Shown: positions 47,130-59,314, counted from the stretch's first letter. The stretch: 64,000 bases of DNA from Lyophyllum atratum (GCA_014905825.1 JACGCN010000004.1:2356001-2420000), one strand, 5' to 3'. The notes: generated by a model from the letters alone, not told the origin. Program-made: numbers and translations.

Positions 47130-49433
47130 TCAAGTAATCACGACTTCTGCAACGCTTTGAATCAGGTCTGCAGCACGCTCTGCAATCGCATAGACAATCG
47201 CCTGAGGGTGAGCTCCGAAAATAAACGGCTAACGATAGAACATCGCGTCAGCGCGTTGAAGGTAGACAACATATGTGGTGCATACCAAGACTGAACCATC
47301 AACAACACGCAATCCTTCGACACCTTTGACTTTCAGATCAGGACCAACGACGCCAGACTTGTCGTGCGTTTTCGAAATTTTTGCTGTGCCAACGACATGA
47401 TTGAAGCTTGATGAAAAGTCTCTGATGTATTTCTTGATCGCAGCATCAGATGTGAGGTTCACGGAGTCGGCGAAAGGCGCAATGATGAATCCATCCCACG
47501 CAGGAGCCTTGACGAGCCGCTGGGCCGCCTTGACTGCTTCAGATAGTATGAGGATGTCGATTTCTTCGGCGAGCATGTTTGGGTTTATGATCGGCTGTGC
47601 GAAGGCGTCGGAAGATGCGAGCTTCAGTGATCCGCCTGCGCAATCAAGTTCAAGGTATACACATGCATGAGAATAGAAATCGCACTGACGCGAGGTTGGG
47701 GACACAAGGGCTATGAGTATGGACATGTAATTTCCAGAGGCCGGAGGAGTTTGGGTGAAGGATAAGAACGAATTCTGCAGCCAAGTCGTCAGCTCAGAGA
47801 CCAAGAACAAGGAACCAGCTTTACACCAAATGTCAACTCGAAGTGCGGTGACTTCGGGCCCGCAGCAGGGTCTTTCCGACCTTTCAACACGTCTGTATCG
47901 CTTGGTAGACGTAAAAAACCAAGGTTGTTTCCTCCTGGGTTGTTCGCAAGAGGTCCCTGGCGACTTGCATTGTATTCTTCAGTGGCAGCTTGTAAGAGGT
48001 CCGGGGATTGATTGAGGGCGTCATTCGTGTTGTTGCTGTTAACGGACCATTGGAGAGCAACGAATGGGTGGTCTACCATGTTATTCCCCACGTCAGTAAG
48101 GTCTACGACGGCTTTGATACCAAGGCTTTTGAGGCTTTTGGCATCCCCAATTCCCGAGAGCATGAGAAGCTGAGGTGTTCCGATAGCTCCGGCCGTGAGC
48201 AGAAGCTCTCGCGAAGCGGTGAAACTGAAAATCTTATCTTCAGATGCTGGTCAGCGCCTCAGAATTGTCGAACAGAAAGGGCTTACTATTGGATCCTTGC
48301 GAGATCTGAATTCCTCTATAGATAGGCGTAGAGCCGCGATGTCCTGTCTGAACAAGCTTCGTCACACGCGTATTGATGAGCACGTCGAGATTGGATCGCT
48401 GGGACAAGGCAGGCATCAAGTATGCCGTAGCTGCACTACTACGAGCTCCATTTCCGATGGTAGACTGAAGTGCCCCTGAAACGCATTAACGATAAACAAA
48501 TGAATTCGTGGAGGCGAAATTACCAATTCCGAGAGGATTTCCTGAGTTCATATCTTCGTTGAAAGAAAATTCGGACTTCAGCTGGACAGTCGTACGGGCC
48601 ACCCGAGGATCAAGGATGGTGGGCAGTCCAGGAAGACTTGTAAGAAGGGGTCCGCTAAACCCATGGACTTTGGGATCGAATTCACCAGTCGTATTGTGCC
48701 TATCAGCGGGGGGTACGTGCGACTCTGACTATCGAAGAAGGGGTTTGGACGATGTTCGACCTCATTGATAAAGCATGTACACACCTTGATAAAATAGGGA
48801 AATATGTTTTTCCAAGACCATCCATCATCACCAGCAATGCGCGCAAACTGATCCCAGTCGTCTGAAGATCCCCGAGTAAAGAACATGAAATCTATACATG
48901 AAATTTTCTCGGTCATGTTGGCCTGAATCATTGAAACATTAAGAGACGTACTGATTGAACTGCTTCCGCCGAGAACATGACCACGGGGATAAGGAATTGA
49001 CCGGTTGTTGAATCCAGCTTGTGCTGTCGTAGTGTAGTTCCAGTTGAAAGTGGACTTCGCTGCCATTCCAGCAAAGAAAGGCACGGTAATAAGGTCATCG
49101 TCTGCGGCGACATTCCTGCAATCATACGCGTGAGTGGGGATTCATCAATCCGAAGGAGAAGTGGGAGTGTACGAACGAGCCACCCGCCTCGACAACGAGG
49201 ACTTTGAATGTAGGGTTTGCGGATAAACGACTTGCAAGGACACTACCAGCCGTGCCGCCTATTGACAAAATTCAATACAGAATCGAGGTGGTTAATCGTA
49301 TTGAACACCTACCACCCACGATGACATAGTCATATTCACGTCTTTTTAGGTCTTGTGGACGTGTGTAAAGCCGAGCCTGGACCAACCACCCGAATGTCGC
49401 AAGTCCCAAGAGTGATCGTCGATAGTCAACCAT
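47130..49433 (-). CDS. GMC oxidoreductase (aryl-alcohol-oxidase-like)
   Basis: A FAD-dependent glucose-methanol-choline oxidoreductase. ATG at 49433 starts a short hydrophobic N-terminus (RRSLLGLATFGWLVQA), likely a signal peptide, then REYDYVIVGGGTAGSVLASR, the FAD-binding loop. Further family blocks: SIPYPRGHVLGGSSSI, WDQFARIAGDDGWSWKNIFP, ADRHNTTGEFDPKVHGFSG, LLMLSGIGDAKSLKSLGI, DVGNNMVDHPFVALQWSVN and INPNMLAEEIDILILSEAVK. The active-site His pair is kept, in FNHVVGTAKIS and IFGAHPQAIVYAIAERAADL. Aryl-alcohol oxidases make H2O2 from aromatic or allylic alcohols; in secondary-metabolite clusters relatives oxidise pathway alcohols. Its place directly after an aldehyde-forming reductase favours the second role, but a ligninolytic role is possible. 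All joins are in frame. Confidence 0.9.
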
Positions 49434-50485
49434 CGTGATAGATTGAAGATAAGGGCAAGCATTTCAGGGACTTATATACTACAGCGTTAGATCCTTGAAA
49501 CCTAATGTCGCGAACGACTGAAGCTATGGTAAATTTTCATAATGCATTGACAGTACGCCGTTGTACCTGATGCAATTGAATGATCTCATCATTACCAAGG
49601 TTGTGAAAGTATACTTACCGCTTGAAGTTGATGTCTCCCCAGAGAGAATAGGCATCGCCAACATTTCTCGTCGGGTGATTGAACGATCCGAGATTGTAGA
49701 GCACTCCACTCATGAAACAGGTTTTCGGAAGCATTTTGATGCTGGACCTTGACATTGTGATGAATATCTGTGATGTAAAAAGACAGTTAAAGCGTACAAT
49801 GGTATCAAGCGCTGGCAATCATCCGGGACCTGCGCAGTTGGATACCAGACTGCAGGATCAAACGCGAACTGAGGGCAGAGCTCCAAATGTAGGATATCCT
49901 ATAATTCCAACTGTGATAGGTATCGTCGAAGCCTGAAGTTGTCCGATCATGATACGGAGACGCGCTTGGAATGCTCGGAAATGACGGAGTCTGACAAACA
50001 CGGGTGAGAATGTGCCGGCTGCTCGATATGTAAATCCGCACTGTGAGCTACATCAATATCAGAATGAACGAGAATACTGCAAGAAAGTACCATCAGAAAT
50101 CGGTATATGAATTTGGGATATCGATAACAATACCTGTATGCATCGCACTCGTGGCTCCTTTGACGTGTGAGAATTCCCGACTCCCACCCAATTCAGGCTA
50201 TCGAGAATATGCCAGGCTCCAAGCGTTTCTGTGATGTCCGAAGAAGCCTGTGCATGCTATAGCCTTGTGATGAGGGCATAGGGTGTATGTTAGAATATGG
50301 CATGACGGTCAACATTGAAGAAACGTCCGGCAACGTCGGGGCTTGAATTTCGAGTTATCCTTATATTCGAGATTAGATATTTCATGTCTATTTGTAGACA
50401 CACCCTCACAAGGGGACCATCTATCTGCTCAGACGGTGCATAGCGTTGTAGGGCACTATCCGCGCAAATAGCGAGTGTTATCGAC
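49434..50485. other. Divergent promoter region in the cluster
   Basis: About 1 kb between the divergent GMC and methyltransferase genes. Short frames occur on both strands; one minus-strand stretch near 49900-49815 reads FDPAVWYPTAQVPDDC and looks protein-like but cannot be extended. Probably a shared promoter with some gene debris. Confidence 0.45.
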
Positions 50486-51245
50486 ATGATTCCCGCGTCC
50501 AATACCCTATGGGCGTCTCTCACAATCCTCTCGACCTACATCTTTTGGGTATCATCGGTTCCGCCCACCCCACCTGCGTCTGCGACAGAAACCAAAAGAC
50601 CACTTCCATGGATCAGGATTCATGCAATAGCAAATGCGTGAGTCTGTATTATTCCAATGATATTTTCTCCTGATCACCGTAGCAATATCTATCCACAGAA
50701 TCGTAGTCGGCATGTTCATGCTACTTAGCGCGTATAGAACATTAATAAACGGCTACATGGACGACCCCTTCATGAAGCACATTTGCCCAGCTTCCATGCT
50801 TCATGCTTCAGCGGCTTTACCGAGAGGTGCCATCGTCGGATATCCACTTCTTTTTCTCGGAGGGCACATCCGCATCGCAGCGCAGCGTACGCTGGGCAAA
50901 TATTTTACGTGGGAGATCAGCCTTAAAAAGGACCACAAGCTATGCACTATTGGACCATATTCCGTGGTTCGTCACCCAGGCTACCTAGGCATATGGATTG
51001 TACGTGTTGCGATCGACATCATACAGTCCTCGAGTGAAACCGTACTGAACGACTGTCTGCGCCCTCGTTACCCGACTCTCGTCAATCTACTCATATGGGA
51101 GAATTACCTTTTTACGGCTTCGCTATTTGTGTGGATGTCGTTTAGAGCAAAATGGGAGGATGACTTGATGAAGAAGGAGTTTAGCGTTTCCTGGAAGAGA
51201 TGGGCAGAGCAGACACCATATCGCATAGTTCCATACATATACTGA
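50486..51245 (+). CDS. ICMT-like membrane methyltransferase
   Basis: Two exons (50486-50637 and 50699-51245) encode about 232 residues of the isoprenylcysteine carboxyl methyltransferase family, which uses SAM at a membrane interface. The key region is complete: LLFLGGHIRIAAQRTLGKYF, LKKDHKLCTIGPYSVVRHPG and YLGIWIV, containing the GPYxxVRHPxYxG signature that binds SAM. The C-terminal part FRAKWEDDLMKKEF and SWKRWAEQTPYRIVPYIY follows the usual EE..L...F...Y..Y...V...P pattern. Several hydrophobic helices are visible (LWASLTILSTYIFWV, IVVGMFMLLSAY, and around LLIWENYLFTASLFVWM). Short ICMT-like genes of this kind are often linked to basidiomycete metabolite clusters, where they would methylate a carboxylate or hydroxyl of a lipophilic product; this role is inferred. 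It is the only plus-strand gene in the cluster core. Confidence 0.87.
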
Positions 51246-51279
51246 TGACTTTGTCAGAAATGAATACTACTTATTCGAA

Positions 51280-52948
51280 TCAGATTGCGGGTGTAATAGA
51301 GATGCCCTTCATGAACACATTCTTCGGGTCGTACTTGGCCTTTAACTTGCGCAAACGAGATAAGTTTTCACCAAATACATCCTCAGGCTTTTCGTCCCCT
51401 TGCGCCATGCTGAGGAAGAGTCCGTAGTCTTTGCCCGAAAGTTCCGTGTTCTTATTGCGGATAAATGTAACCGTGGAAGAGACAAAGTCACTCACAGCAG
51501 CATCGGCCGCTGGGTTATTCGTCCTGGATTGATTGAGCCTTGTCATTCACAGCCTTTGAGAGCGATGCGTAGCTTACCTTCCTTGAACAGCGACCCAGTA
51601 GTTATTCTCTCTGACACGCATAGCCGTGTCTCCACTGCCAATCTCACTCGTCTTTTCTGACCGCGTCAGATCCCAGAGTACAGCGCAACCCCTCACATCC
51701 TCATTTTCAGTAAACGTTACCCAGCGCTCCCAAACTCCAACTATCAGCTCGTCATAGTAATCCGCAAACAGCGTGCCACGGATTCTGAGTCGCTTGGGTG
51801 CTAGAGAAAGCGATGCGTCTGCGCTGTGTGAGGCTGTAAGCATGTCAGGCATGCTACCGCATTTATCGAGAAGGGGTTTGATAGGGCCTTCTCGGAACGG
51901 TGCTAGCAAAGCCTTGGACCGCGTCATATCCGGGTCTTCAGAGATCCAGGGCATGATGATTACGGCAGGCTGATAGTAAGGCGTCGTTAGTTTCCAAGGC
52001 ATAGTCAGCTCTCTACGGCTTACCTTAAAGTGGGGGCCAGGACGGCTGAAAGTCATGTTAAGCTTTTCTTTCCCAGTGTAAGTTTTCTTCCAGTCCTACA
52101 TGTACCATGAAATGGTTTAGGTACAAGGCTATAGTTGCGAGATGATTTCGTTTTACCTTCAACACCTTCAAAACATTCAAGCGTTCGGTACCAGGATAGA
52201 CAAGAATCCCGGTAGTGATCGGACCAACTGGAGGGAAGGCCTTAAGCTCGACCTCCGCCAGTATTCCAAATTGTCCACCGCCACCTAAGAGAAGTTGTCA
52301 CAAAAGATCGATGGTTAGAATCTTGAAAGTACCTCGAATAGCCCAGAAGAGATCTGATTCTTGCGTAGCACTCGTCTTGACGATCTTCCCATCTGCCAGG
52401 ACGACAGTAGCGCTCAGCATATTGTCGATCGCGAGGCCCCTCTGGCCACTCAATGGTCCATATCCGCCCCCGAGAAGGAATCCGCCAACCCCAACAAACC
52501 AAAGTGGTGCGCCGACGACGTCGACACCAGCCTTTTTGCATTCTTCATAGACATCGCCCCATACTGCGCCAGCTTGGACTGTCAAGGACTGCCTGTCATC
52601 GCTGACGGTAACAGCTTTCAAATCAGACAGATCGATGACGATACCACCATCAGAGCTTGACCATGTCGAGGAGTGGGCGCCGCCTCCTTTGACAGCAATT
52701 TCAAGAGGTGGATTCTGGGATGCTGCGAACGCCAGAACAAGAGTGATGTCGGAGTAGTTGGCGGGGCGGGCAATATATCTTGCGGGCAAAACGGACAGAA
52801 GCGAGTTTCGCTCCAGTGCCTTATCGTACTCATTGCCATTAGAAGAAGTAAGGACGCGGCCTTGGATCTTGAGAGACTGCATGGAGAGACGTGACGAGAT
52901 ACGAGTGCGGATTTCAGTGAGCTTTATCTGACACCATTCGATGAACAT
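51280..52948 (-). CDS. FAD-linked (BBE-like) oxidoreductase
   Basis: A secreted- or cytosolic-type flavoprotein with PCMH FAD domain and berberine-bridge-like C-terminus. Visible blocks: YDKALERNSLLSVLPARYIA, LEIAVKGGGAHSSTWSSSDG (the His here aligns with the FAD-linking His of the family), GGIVIDLSDLKAVTV, LTVQAGAVWGDVYEECKKAG, WFVGVGGFLLGGGYGPLSGQ, AIDNMLSATVVLADGKIV and SDLFWAIRGGGGQFGILAEV. The C-terminal BBE part ends RLRKLKAKYDPKNVFMKGIS. The start is uncertain: ATG at 52948 or the internal ATG at 52882; no clear signal peptide is seen. The last visible Cys position of bicovalent members could not be identified. Members oxidise alcohols or amines with O2 and often catalyse ring closures in metabolite pathways. 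It faces the methyltransferase gene convergently, with stops 35 bases apart. Confidence 0.87.
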
Positions 52949-53351
52949 CACAGCAATTTCTAAAGCAGTAGAAGGCGTACATGATATATGGATCTTGCCC
53001 GTGATGGAAGTTGTCGTCTTTGGCTTCCGAAATAGTCGTGCACGTGAAAGGCGAGGTAGTTTTGGTTCGCTGACACGTACCAGAAAGAAGTCTTCTTCCG
53101 ATGATAGTGTTCAAAATTAGACAACCAGGTTCCCACAATCTGTCCGGTTTATAAGCTCTTCGTTCTGCAGAAGTACACGCTGTGAAACACATTTCGGGTT
53201 GAGACAGGCAGGCACGAGGTACCTACTAGAAACATACAGTGTGATAAGTGCGAAGAGGGATACACAGAGTGCTGAATAACGAATCAGTATCGAAGGCAAA
53301 GGCCGAGAGTAGACCAAAATATCGACGCCGAGGCAAGCCTGGCCGACTGAT
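52949..53351. other. Spacer in the cluster
   Basis: Upstream region of the FAD-linked oxidoreductase and 3' flank of the aldo-keto reductase. A small upstream coding exon for the former cannot be excluded. Confidence 0.45.
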
Positions 53352-54605
53352 CTAATCAACGTCAATGGGATTCCAACTAACTGCACCCGGGGTTCCACGG
53401 TCCAAAGCGTCGAGCTTCGCCATGGCGGCGTTGGAGAGCTCGAAATCGTATATGTCAGCGTTTGACTTGACACGGGCGGGATCCGAGGACTTAGGAAGTG
53501 GGATGAAGCTATGAGATCACATATCAGCGTGTTCTAGATTTGGGAAAGTACAAGTTTACTCACCCATGCTGAATGGACCAGCGAATGAGAACTTGAGCAG
53601 GGGACTTGTTGCACTGGGTTTCGGTGTGGGTTAAGGAACCAAAGATGGACTTATGAGCATACCTCCTCAGAAACTTCCTGAATGACGGGATTGCTAAAAT
53701 CGCCACGGACAAGCGGGCAGTAAGCCTGGATCGCAATTCCGTGTGCTTTGCAATAATCAACAATCGGCTTCTGCTGACAGAACGGGTGAAGCTATAGCGG
53801 CACATATTCAGAAGCGACCGATATAGGTATATATGGACAACATATCTACACACCTCGACTTGGTTGACGACGGGCGTAGGGAGTCCTGCTTCACGAATTT
53901 CTTCCCCAAGTGCTTTACCGAACTGTCCTCTAGACGTTAATGAATGGAAACCGCAGTGACTTCGGGAAGGCTTACTAATTGGATACTCCGACGCTACGAA
54001 GAGGTTTGTTGGGACCAGAAAACTCGAGCAGAGTCTTATACGTCTGGAGGCGAACGTCTTTGCCCCCATATCCGCTGTGGACAAGGTATAGGTCAATGTA
54101 ACCTAAAGAAGTCTCAGACGTCGTGCGCAATTGGAGAATGAAAAGAGCAGACCAAGGTCAAGCTTCTTCAACGATTGCTGCACAGAGTCCGCCGTCTTGT
54201 CACCACCATCGGCGACTTTCGACGCTGTTCGTAGAATCAGGCGTCAATTCATAAGATAAAACTTCGAATAAATTGACTGATGAAAATAGATTCTCGAGGG
54301 ATCCCGCTCGCTTTGACCGCAGCGCCTACGAGCTCCTCATTCCGATACATCTGTGCAGTATCAATATGTCTGAGGAGACACTGCGAGTTAGTTGCGACCG
54401 ACACGCCAAACATCACGGACATACCTGTAGCCACATTGGAGGGCAGCCTTACAAGCAGGGGTGCATTCGTCGTTTTGATAGACGCCTAGTCCGAGGATGG
54501 GTACGTCTTGACCTGTTGAAATGATCAGTGAATACTCTCCAGAGGATCGTTGGGATGCATCATACCCGAGGAGAGTTTGAGAGTAGAAGAGATAGTGAGA
54601 GCCAT
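53352..54605 (-). CDS. Aldo-keto reductase
   Basis: A TIM-barrel NADPH-dependent carbonyl reductase. ATG at 54605 gives [14 protein letters not shown], then [14 protein letters not shown], the [14 protein letters not shown] signature with catalytic Asp and Tyr, and [16 protein letters not shown]. The barrel continues [16 protein letters not shown] (catalytic His), [67 protein letters not shown] and ends [11 protein letters not shown]. The K of the tetrad lies in the SKV segment. Seven or so introns. It would reduce an aldehyde or ketone to the alcohol; together with the reductase, GMC and FAD genes it rounds off a redox toolkit of the putative cluster. Confidence 0.9.
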
Positions 54606-55244
54606 AGGCGAGATGACGTGAAACTACTGGCGAATTAGGTCCTGATATCCAAGTATCATTACGCGATCGGATCCGTGAACATCGAGGCTTACCTACGTGA
54701 AGATTCTCAGCTATTCTCAGCCAGGCCGTCAGTGATGAGCACTGGTACCATGATCATCCCTTGTCTGACATGAGAAGCCAACAACAATCAGGATCATTGG
54801 AGCGTGCTGCGCTTCTCTGGGAATCTTGCACTCGTAAAGGCATATACAGAAGGTTTGGACTTGGAACTACCTTGGAACTGGACGTCGACCAACTGATTGC
54901 GAGTCACGGAGGTGCCGGCATCAACCGACCTGATTCAAATTGTAAGTCCGAAATCCGCATGGCCAACAATCCCTTCCATGATCTGTCAAGACCTTCAACT
55001 GACAACGCTCAACGTTTAACCTTTGAGCTATCCAGACGGTTTCCATTTTGATTAAGGACTTTGTGCGATAAGATCGCAACGGGACAATACGTCCCATGTC
55101 AGATCGTAATTCACTTGGGATCACCCGTCACGATTACTACAAGGTCCTACTAAAGCGCTCATCATGAGCTCCACTTGCGGACCTCACACAACCCGACCCA
55201 AGTTGTAACACTCTATCGACATCAGAACAGTCACCGCGTTCAAA
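54606..55244. other. Divergent spacer
   Basis: Between the aldo-keto reductase and the membrane protein gene, transcribed away from each other. No gene seen. Confidence 0.5.
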
Positions 55245-56623
55245 ATGCCGATGGTCATCGACACCGCCGAACTGGCTGGTCTAGTCATCGAAGGTTGTTT
55301 GTATGGTATGTGGCGCTTAAATTATGTGTCCATCGTACAGCTCAGAAGAATATATACAGGCATATTCGCGACACTTATTGTTGTCGCTGCCTATGGGTTT
55401 GTTCGCACTGGGGGAAAATCAGGCACCATGGGACTCACTTCGAATACCTGGCCGATGGCGCTCGCAGGTGGGCTGCTGGTAGTCCTCTGTACTACACGCC
55501 TGGCCATCGATACGGCCAATGTCTTCGTGGCCTTCATCCGACACCCAACGCGTGCCACTAGAATTGCTTATCTCACCGATGTCAGGCAGCCCTTGTTCAC
55601 GACAAAGCATTCGCTCCTAGTCGGTGTTCTGTTTGTCGGTGACTCATTCGTCGTAAGTGATCCTTACTGCACATGATATTATGGATATAAAATGGAGTGG
55701 ATTAGAATTGGCGCTGTTGGGTAGTATGGGGAAAGAGATTATGGATCGTAATAATTCCCATTATACTCTCGCTCACCTCTGCAGGTATGCCACCTTCAGC
55801 ATACATACCCCTCATATATTGATAGAACTCATCTTCGTCATAGTTTCGGGTTCTTACACGATGTGGGCCTACGCTCATCTCCCGGCACAGGAGATCCTAT
55901 CCGAATTACGCTGGCTGACGTCTTTCTACGTCCTCAGTCTTGTCGCTAATGCAATGAGCACTGGTATAGTATTTCCCTCATACATGTAGGATTACAGACT
56001 CAACTCCTGTTCAGGCCTCCTTGCCTTCCGTATATACACTGTCAGGAAGCAGGCCAGCCGTATCCAGCCCTCGACGACCACACTCGCTAATGGTACTCGC
56101 GCATCCCGCGCCGGCCGAAGATCGCTCAAGCCCGTGCTGAAGATCATCCTCGAGTCTGGAGTACTTAACGCCGCGTACCTCTTCGTGTATACAATTTGTC
56201 TCGTCACGAAGAGCCAAGGCCTTGAGGTGATGAGCGAGATGGTAAGCACCATCCCATATGTTTCAGTTGTGTAATGAATTCACAACATTCACATAGGCCT
56301 GTCCGCTCACCGGAATCATCTTCGTCATCGTCATTATCCGCGTCGGGCTCCACTCTCGACCAGATACATACTGGCCATCCAGTCGTACGCAGACAGTAGC
56401 AGGCTCGGGCGGCACACAGCCTACGGCGGCGGAATCACACGTCGTGTTCATGCCCACGGGGCTGAAGAAGCCTGGCATGAACGGGGTGAGCATTACCACC
56501 GATACGACGACCTATGATGACGTGGGCTTGGAGTCGCGCCGCGGCGGAGATGTGGAAATGGGGACGTTCCGAGCGGGTGATGATGCTCGGTATTTCGGAG
56601 ACAAGAAGGAGGCTCCTTTGTGA
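55245..56623 (+). CDS. Seven-helix membrane protein, basidiomycete family
   Basis: At least five exons encode a polytopic protein of unknown function from a large Agaricomycete family. The first exon gives IDTAELAGLVIEGCLYG, the typical start, then IFATLIVVAAYGFVRTGG, MALAGGLLVVLCTTRLAIDT, LLVGVLFVGDSFV, WRCWVVWGKRLWIVIIPIIL, LRWLTSFYVLSLVANAMSTG, the cytosolic loop after LLAFRIYTVRKQASRIQ, and the helices LESGVLNAAYLFVYTICLVT and ACPLTGIIFVIVIIRVGLHS. The soluble tail is acidic and ends at 56623. The WRCWVVW-type segment and the loop after helix 5 are family hallmarks. Receptor-like topology, but no G-protein-coupling motif is known for this family. It may or may not belong to the neighbouring cluster. 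Confidence 0.8.
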
Positions 56624-57261
56624 TCGCTTAGCATCGATATCTTGGTTGATTTTGGAACTTGTACTTATAACCGGTCTTATGATTATTCATTGGGGTCTGT
56701 ACATTTGGGCTCACCATGCAGTTAGATCGAATCTGTGCAAAATGTGGTTGGAACCTGCAGCGCTTGTCTCTGGCATCGATTTTGTCGCGTGTGCTACCGA
56801 TCATGAAATTGGTCCCCATTTTTATGGTATGTCAAACGTTGCCGCTGCATGCGATGAATCAAAGAGGAGGGGGACGACAAGATAAGATAAGATTCATTGA
56901 ATCATGGGATCAATCGTCAAAAATTCTGAAACGTGGCTCACATAGGCTTGAACTTTCCAATTTCCTCCTCAGCTCGTCGCCAGCATGTATAGCTTCCGCT
57001 TAACTCTCCCTCAAGTCTTCCTCCGGTCTTCTGTTCATCAGGTACCTTCTTCCTCTTATGTGACATGCCCGAGGCTTTTCTCACCTGACGACAGGAAATC
57101 CGAAGGATGCTGATTCAAACATGGAACAGCTGACTGATCCAGTTCTGTATACGATAAAGCCACCAGGTGAGCAGCGTTATGTATGTTCACAGCTCAGACA
57201 GCGCACTAATAGTCGTTTCCCTGCTAGCTTGATCCTCATCTCCTCCTTTCCAACCATTACG
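56624..57261. other. Intergenic region
   Basis: 3' flank of the membrane protein gene and promoter of the next gene. No separate gene seen. Confidence 0.5.
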
Positions 57262-59314
57262 ATGGCGCTCAATGGATGGCATCACGGCGAACGGCTCATA
57301 CACAAGAAACTCGGGCACGACACGGACTATTCTATTATGACCCTCTACCAGAGCATCGGCGGCGACCTGCCAGGCGAGCATGCCGTATTCCATTCGACTA
57401 GGCTGCCGTTCATCCCTGTGGTCACTCTGGACGAGTCGGGGCGTCCTTGGGGTTCAATACTTGCTGGGAGCGAAGGGAAACCTGGGTTCGTCCGAAACTC
57501 GCGGTATAGCGTGCTTTCGGTGGACGCGAAGGTCTGGCCTGGGGAACCTCTGATCGAGAATGCGAAGGGATATCGAGATGATGGTACGATGCTTGTTGCG
57601 GGCATTGGGATCGAGTTTTCGACTCGCCGGAGGAATAAGTTCGCAGGGAAGGTGACGAGGTTAGAAAGCGATGGCGATTTGTTCCATCTTGACGTCTCCG
57701 TCAACGAGTCATTAGGGTGCGTTTTTGCCCACTTCGTACCCGTAGCATGTCTGACGTTCGGCTTAGGAACTGCCCGAAGTACATCAACGTCCGGGACCTC
57801 GTATCACATCCCAACACCTCACCGACAGTCAGTCACACACGGCTACGCTTGAATCTAGATGAACGACTTCCTGGCAACGTTATTACCTTCATACAAGAAT
57901 CGGACACGGTCTTTTTGGGCACGACGTACAGTGCACCCACCGACGAAGCTGAACGTTACCCATCCCATCTTGGCATGAACCAGCGAGGAGGACGGAAAGG
58001 ATTTGTCCGTATCTTGCCTTCCGATGGACGTACCGTCGTTTTGCCCGACTTTTCCGGTGCGTTTGTTCACTTATTATCATCGATTCCCACTCACAGTGAT
58101 ACGTAGGCAACCGCTTCATGACTTCGTTGGGGAATATCGAAGCGACTCCACTAGCTTCGCTTACCTTTGTCTCCTTCGTCACCGGTGACATCCTATACCT
58201 AACGGGCGAGGCCGCTAACCTCTTCAATCGCGATGCCCAAGACCTAATGCCTTTCCAAAACGCCTTGACAACCGTCTACGTAACCGGATACACCTACGTC
58301 TTCGACGCCCTCCCCGTACGACAGCGGCCCAACACCACGACACAGCCCAGCCCCTACAGCCCCCCCATCCGCCTCCTCGCCGAAGAAGCGCCCCAGTCCA
58401 CCCTATTCCACGACACCTCCCCTGTCACCGCCCTCCTCACCCGCATCGTCCTCCACCGCCCTACCATCGCAACCTTCACCTGGGAGTCCTCCGCCCCGCT
58501 CCCCGTCGTCCCCGGCCAGGCTGCGATCATGGACTTCGCGCCCCTCCTCGGGGCGCAGAGGTACCAACACATGGCACCGATGAAGCCGACCTCCGTCAAC
58601 GATGACCGCATCCGCACGTGGACTGTCTCGTCGAGTGCGTCTGTAGGAGGGAAGACGGTGTTCGCGCTGACGATGCGGGAGAAGACGGGTGGGGCGGTGA
58701 CGGGGGCGTTGTTCGCCATCGCGCGGAGGCTGGCGGAGGTGAAGCCGGAGATGATGGATGATGCAAGGGACTTGGCGCTCAGCGTTGGGGTCGTGGGTGT
58801 TACTGGGGAGTTCATCCTACCTGCGGTCGTAGGGACAGGCGTGACGGACGATGAGCTTGGGCTCGTCGTGTCGCCGTCGGTGGTGGGTCGGGAGCTGAAT
58901 GTGACGAGGCTGCTGTGGGTGGCGGGTGGGATTGGGGTGACGCCGTTTTTGGCGATGCTAGCGGGGTTACGGGGCACGGCGTATGATATCAGGCTGGTAC
59001 TGTCGACGCGCGAGCCGGAGGTGTTGGTGCCTCTCCTAGCCACTGCGTTACGCGTGCGTGGTGGGAGGCCTGCGAAGTTGGTGATCGATGTCGTTTCGGA
59101 CAAGGCAACTCCGAATCTTGATGTTGAGGGTGTTGTGTTGCGGCGGCATGCAGGGCGTGTTACGAAAGGGGTCTTTATTGAAGGGGCAGATGAGGTTCCG
59201 GGGAGGGAGGTGTACGTTTGCGGCCCGGAGCCATTTGAAAAGGCTGTGATGGCTATGTTGGAGGATTTGGGTGTTGCAAAGGGGGGGATTAGAACGGAAG
59301 GATTCGCTTATTGA
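57262..59314 (+). CDS. PNPOx-like / FNR-type two-domain flavoprotein
   Basis: Three exons (57262-57716, 57767-58056, 58107-59314) encode about 650 residues. The first half resembles the FMN-binding split barrel of pyridoxamine-phosphate-oxidase-like proteins: MALNGWHHGERLIHKKLGHD, FHSTRLPFIPVVTLDESGRP, WGSILAGSEGKPGF and LVAGIGIEFSTRRRNKFAG. The second half is a ferredoxin-reductase-type module: RTWTVSSSASVGGK (FAD), LLWVAGGIGVTPFLAMLAGL (NAD(P)H), EVYVCGPEPFEKAVMAMLED and a terminal aromatic EGFAY. Bacterial relatives often carry a C-terminal 2Fe-2S domain; it is missing here, as the protein stops right after the reductase module. Physiological acceptor unknown. The start at 57262 fits the conserved N-terminus; an in-frame upstream ATG at 57121 is less likely. 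Confidence 0.82.

Noticed and set aside
58354..59103. A 249-codon minus-strand frame opposite the flavoprotein
   Set aside because: Shadow of the FAD/NADPH domain exon; composition is Ser/Thr/Pro-rich and motif-free.
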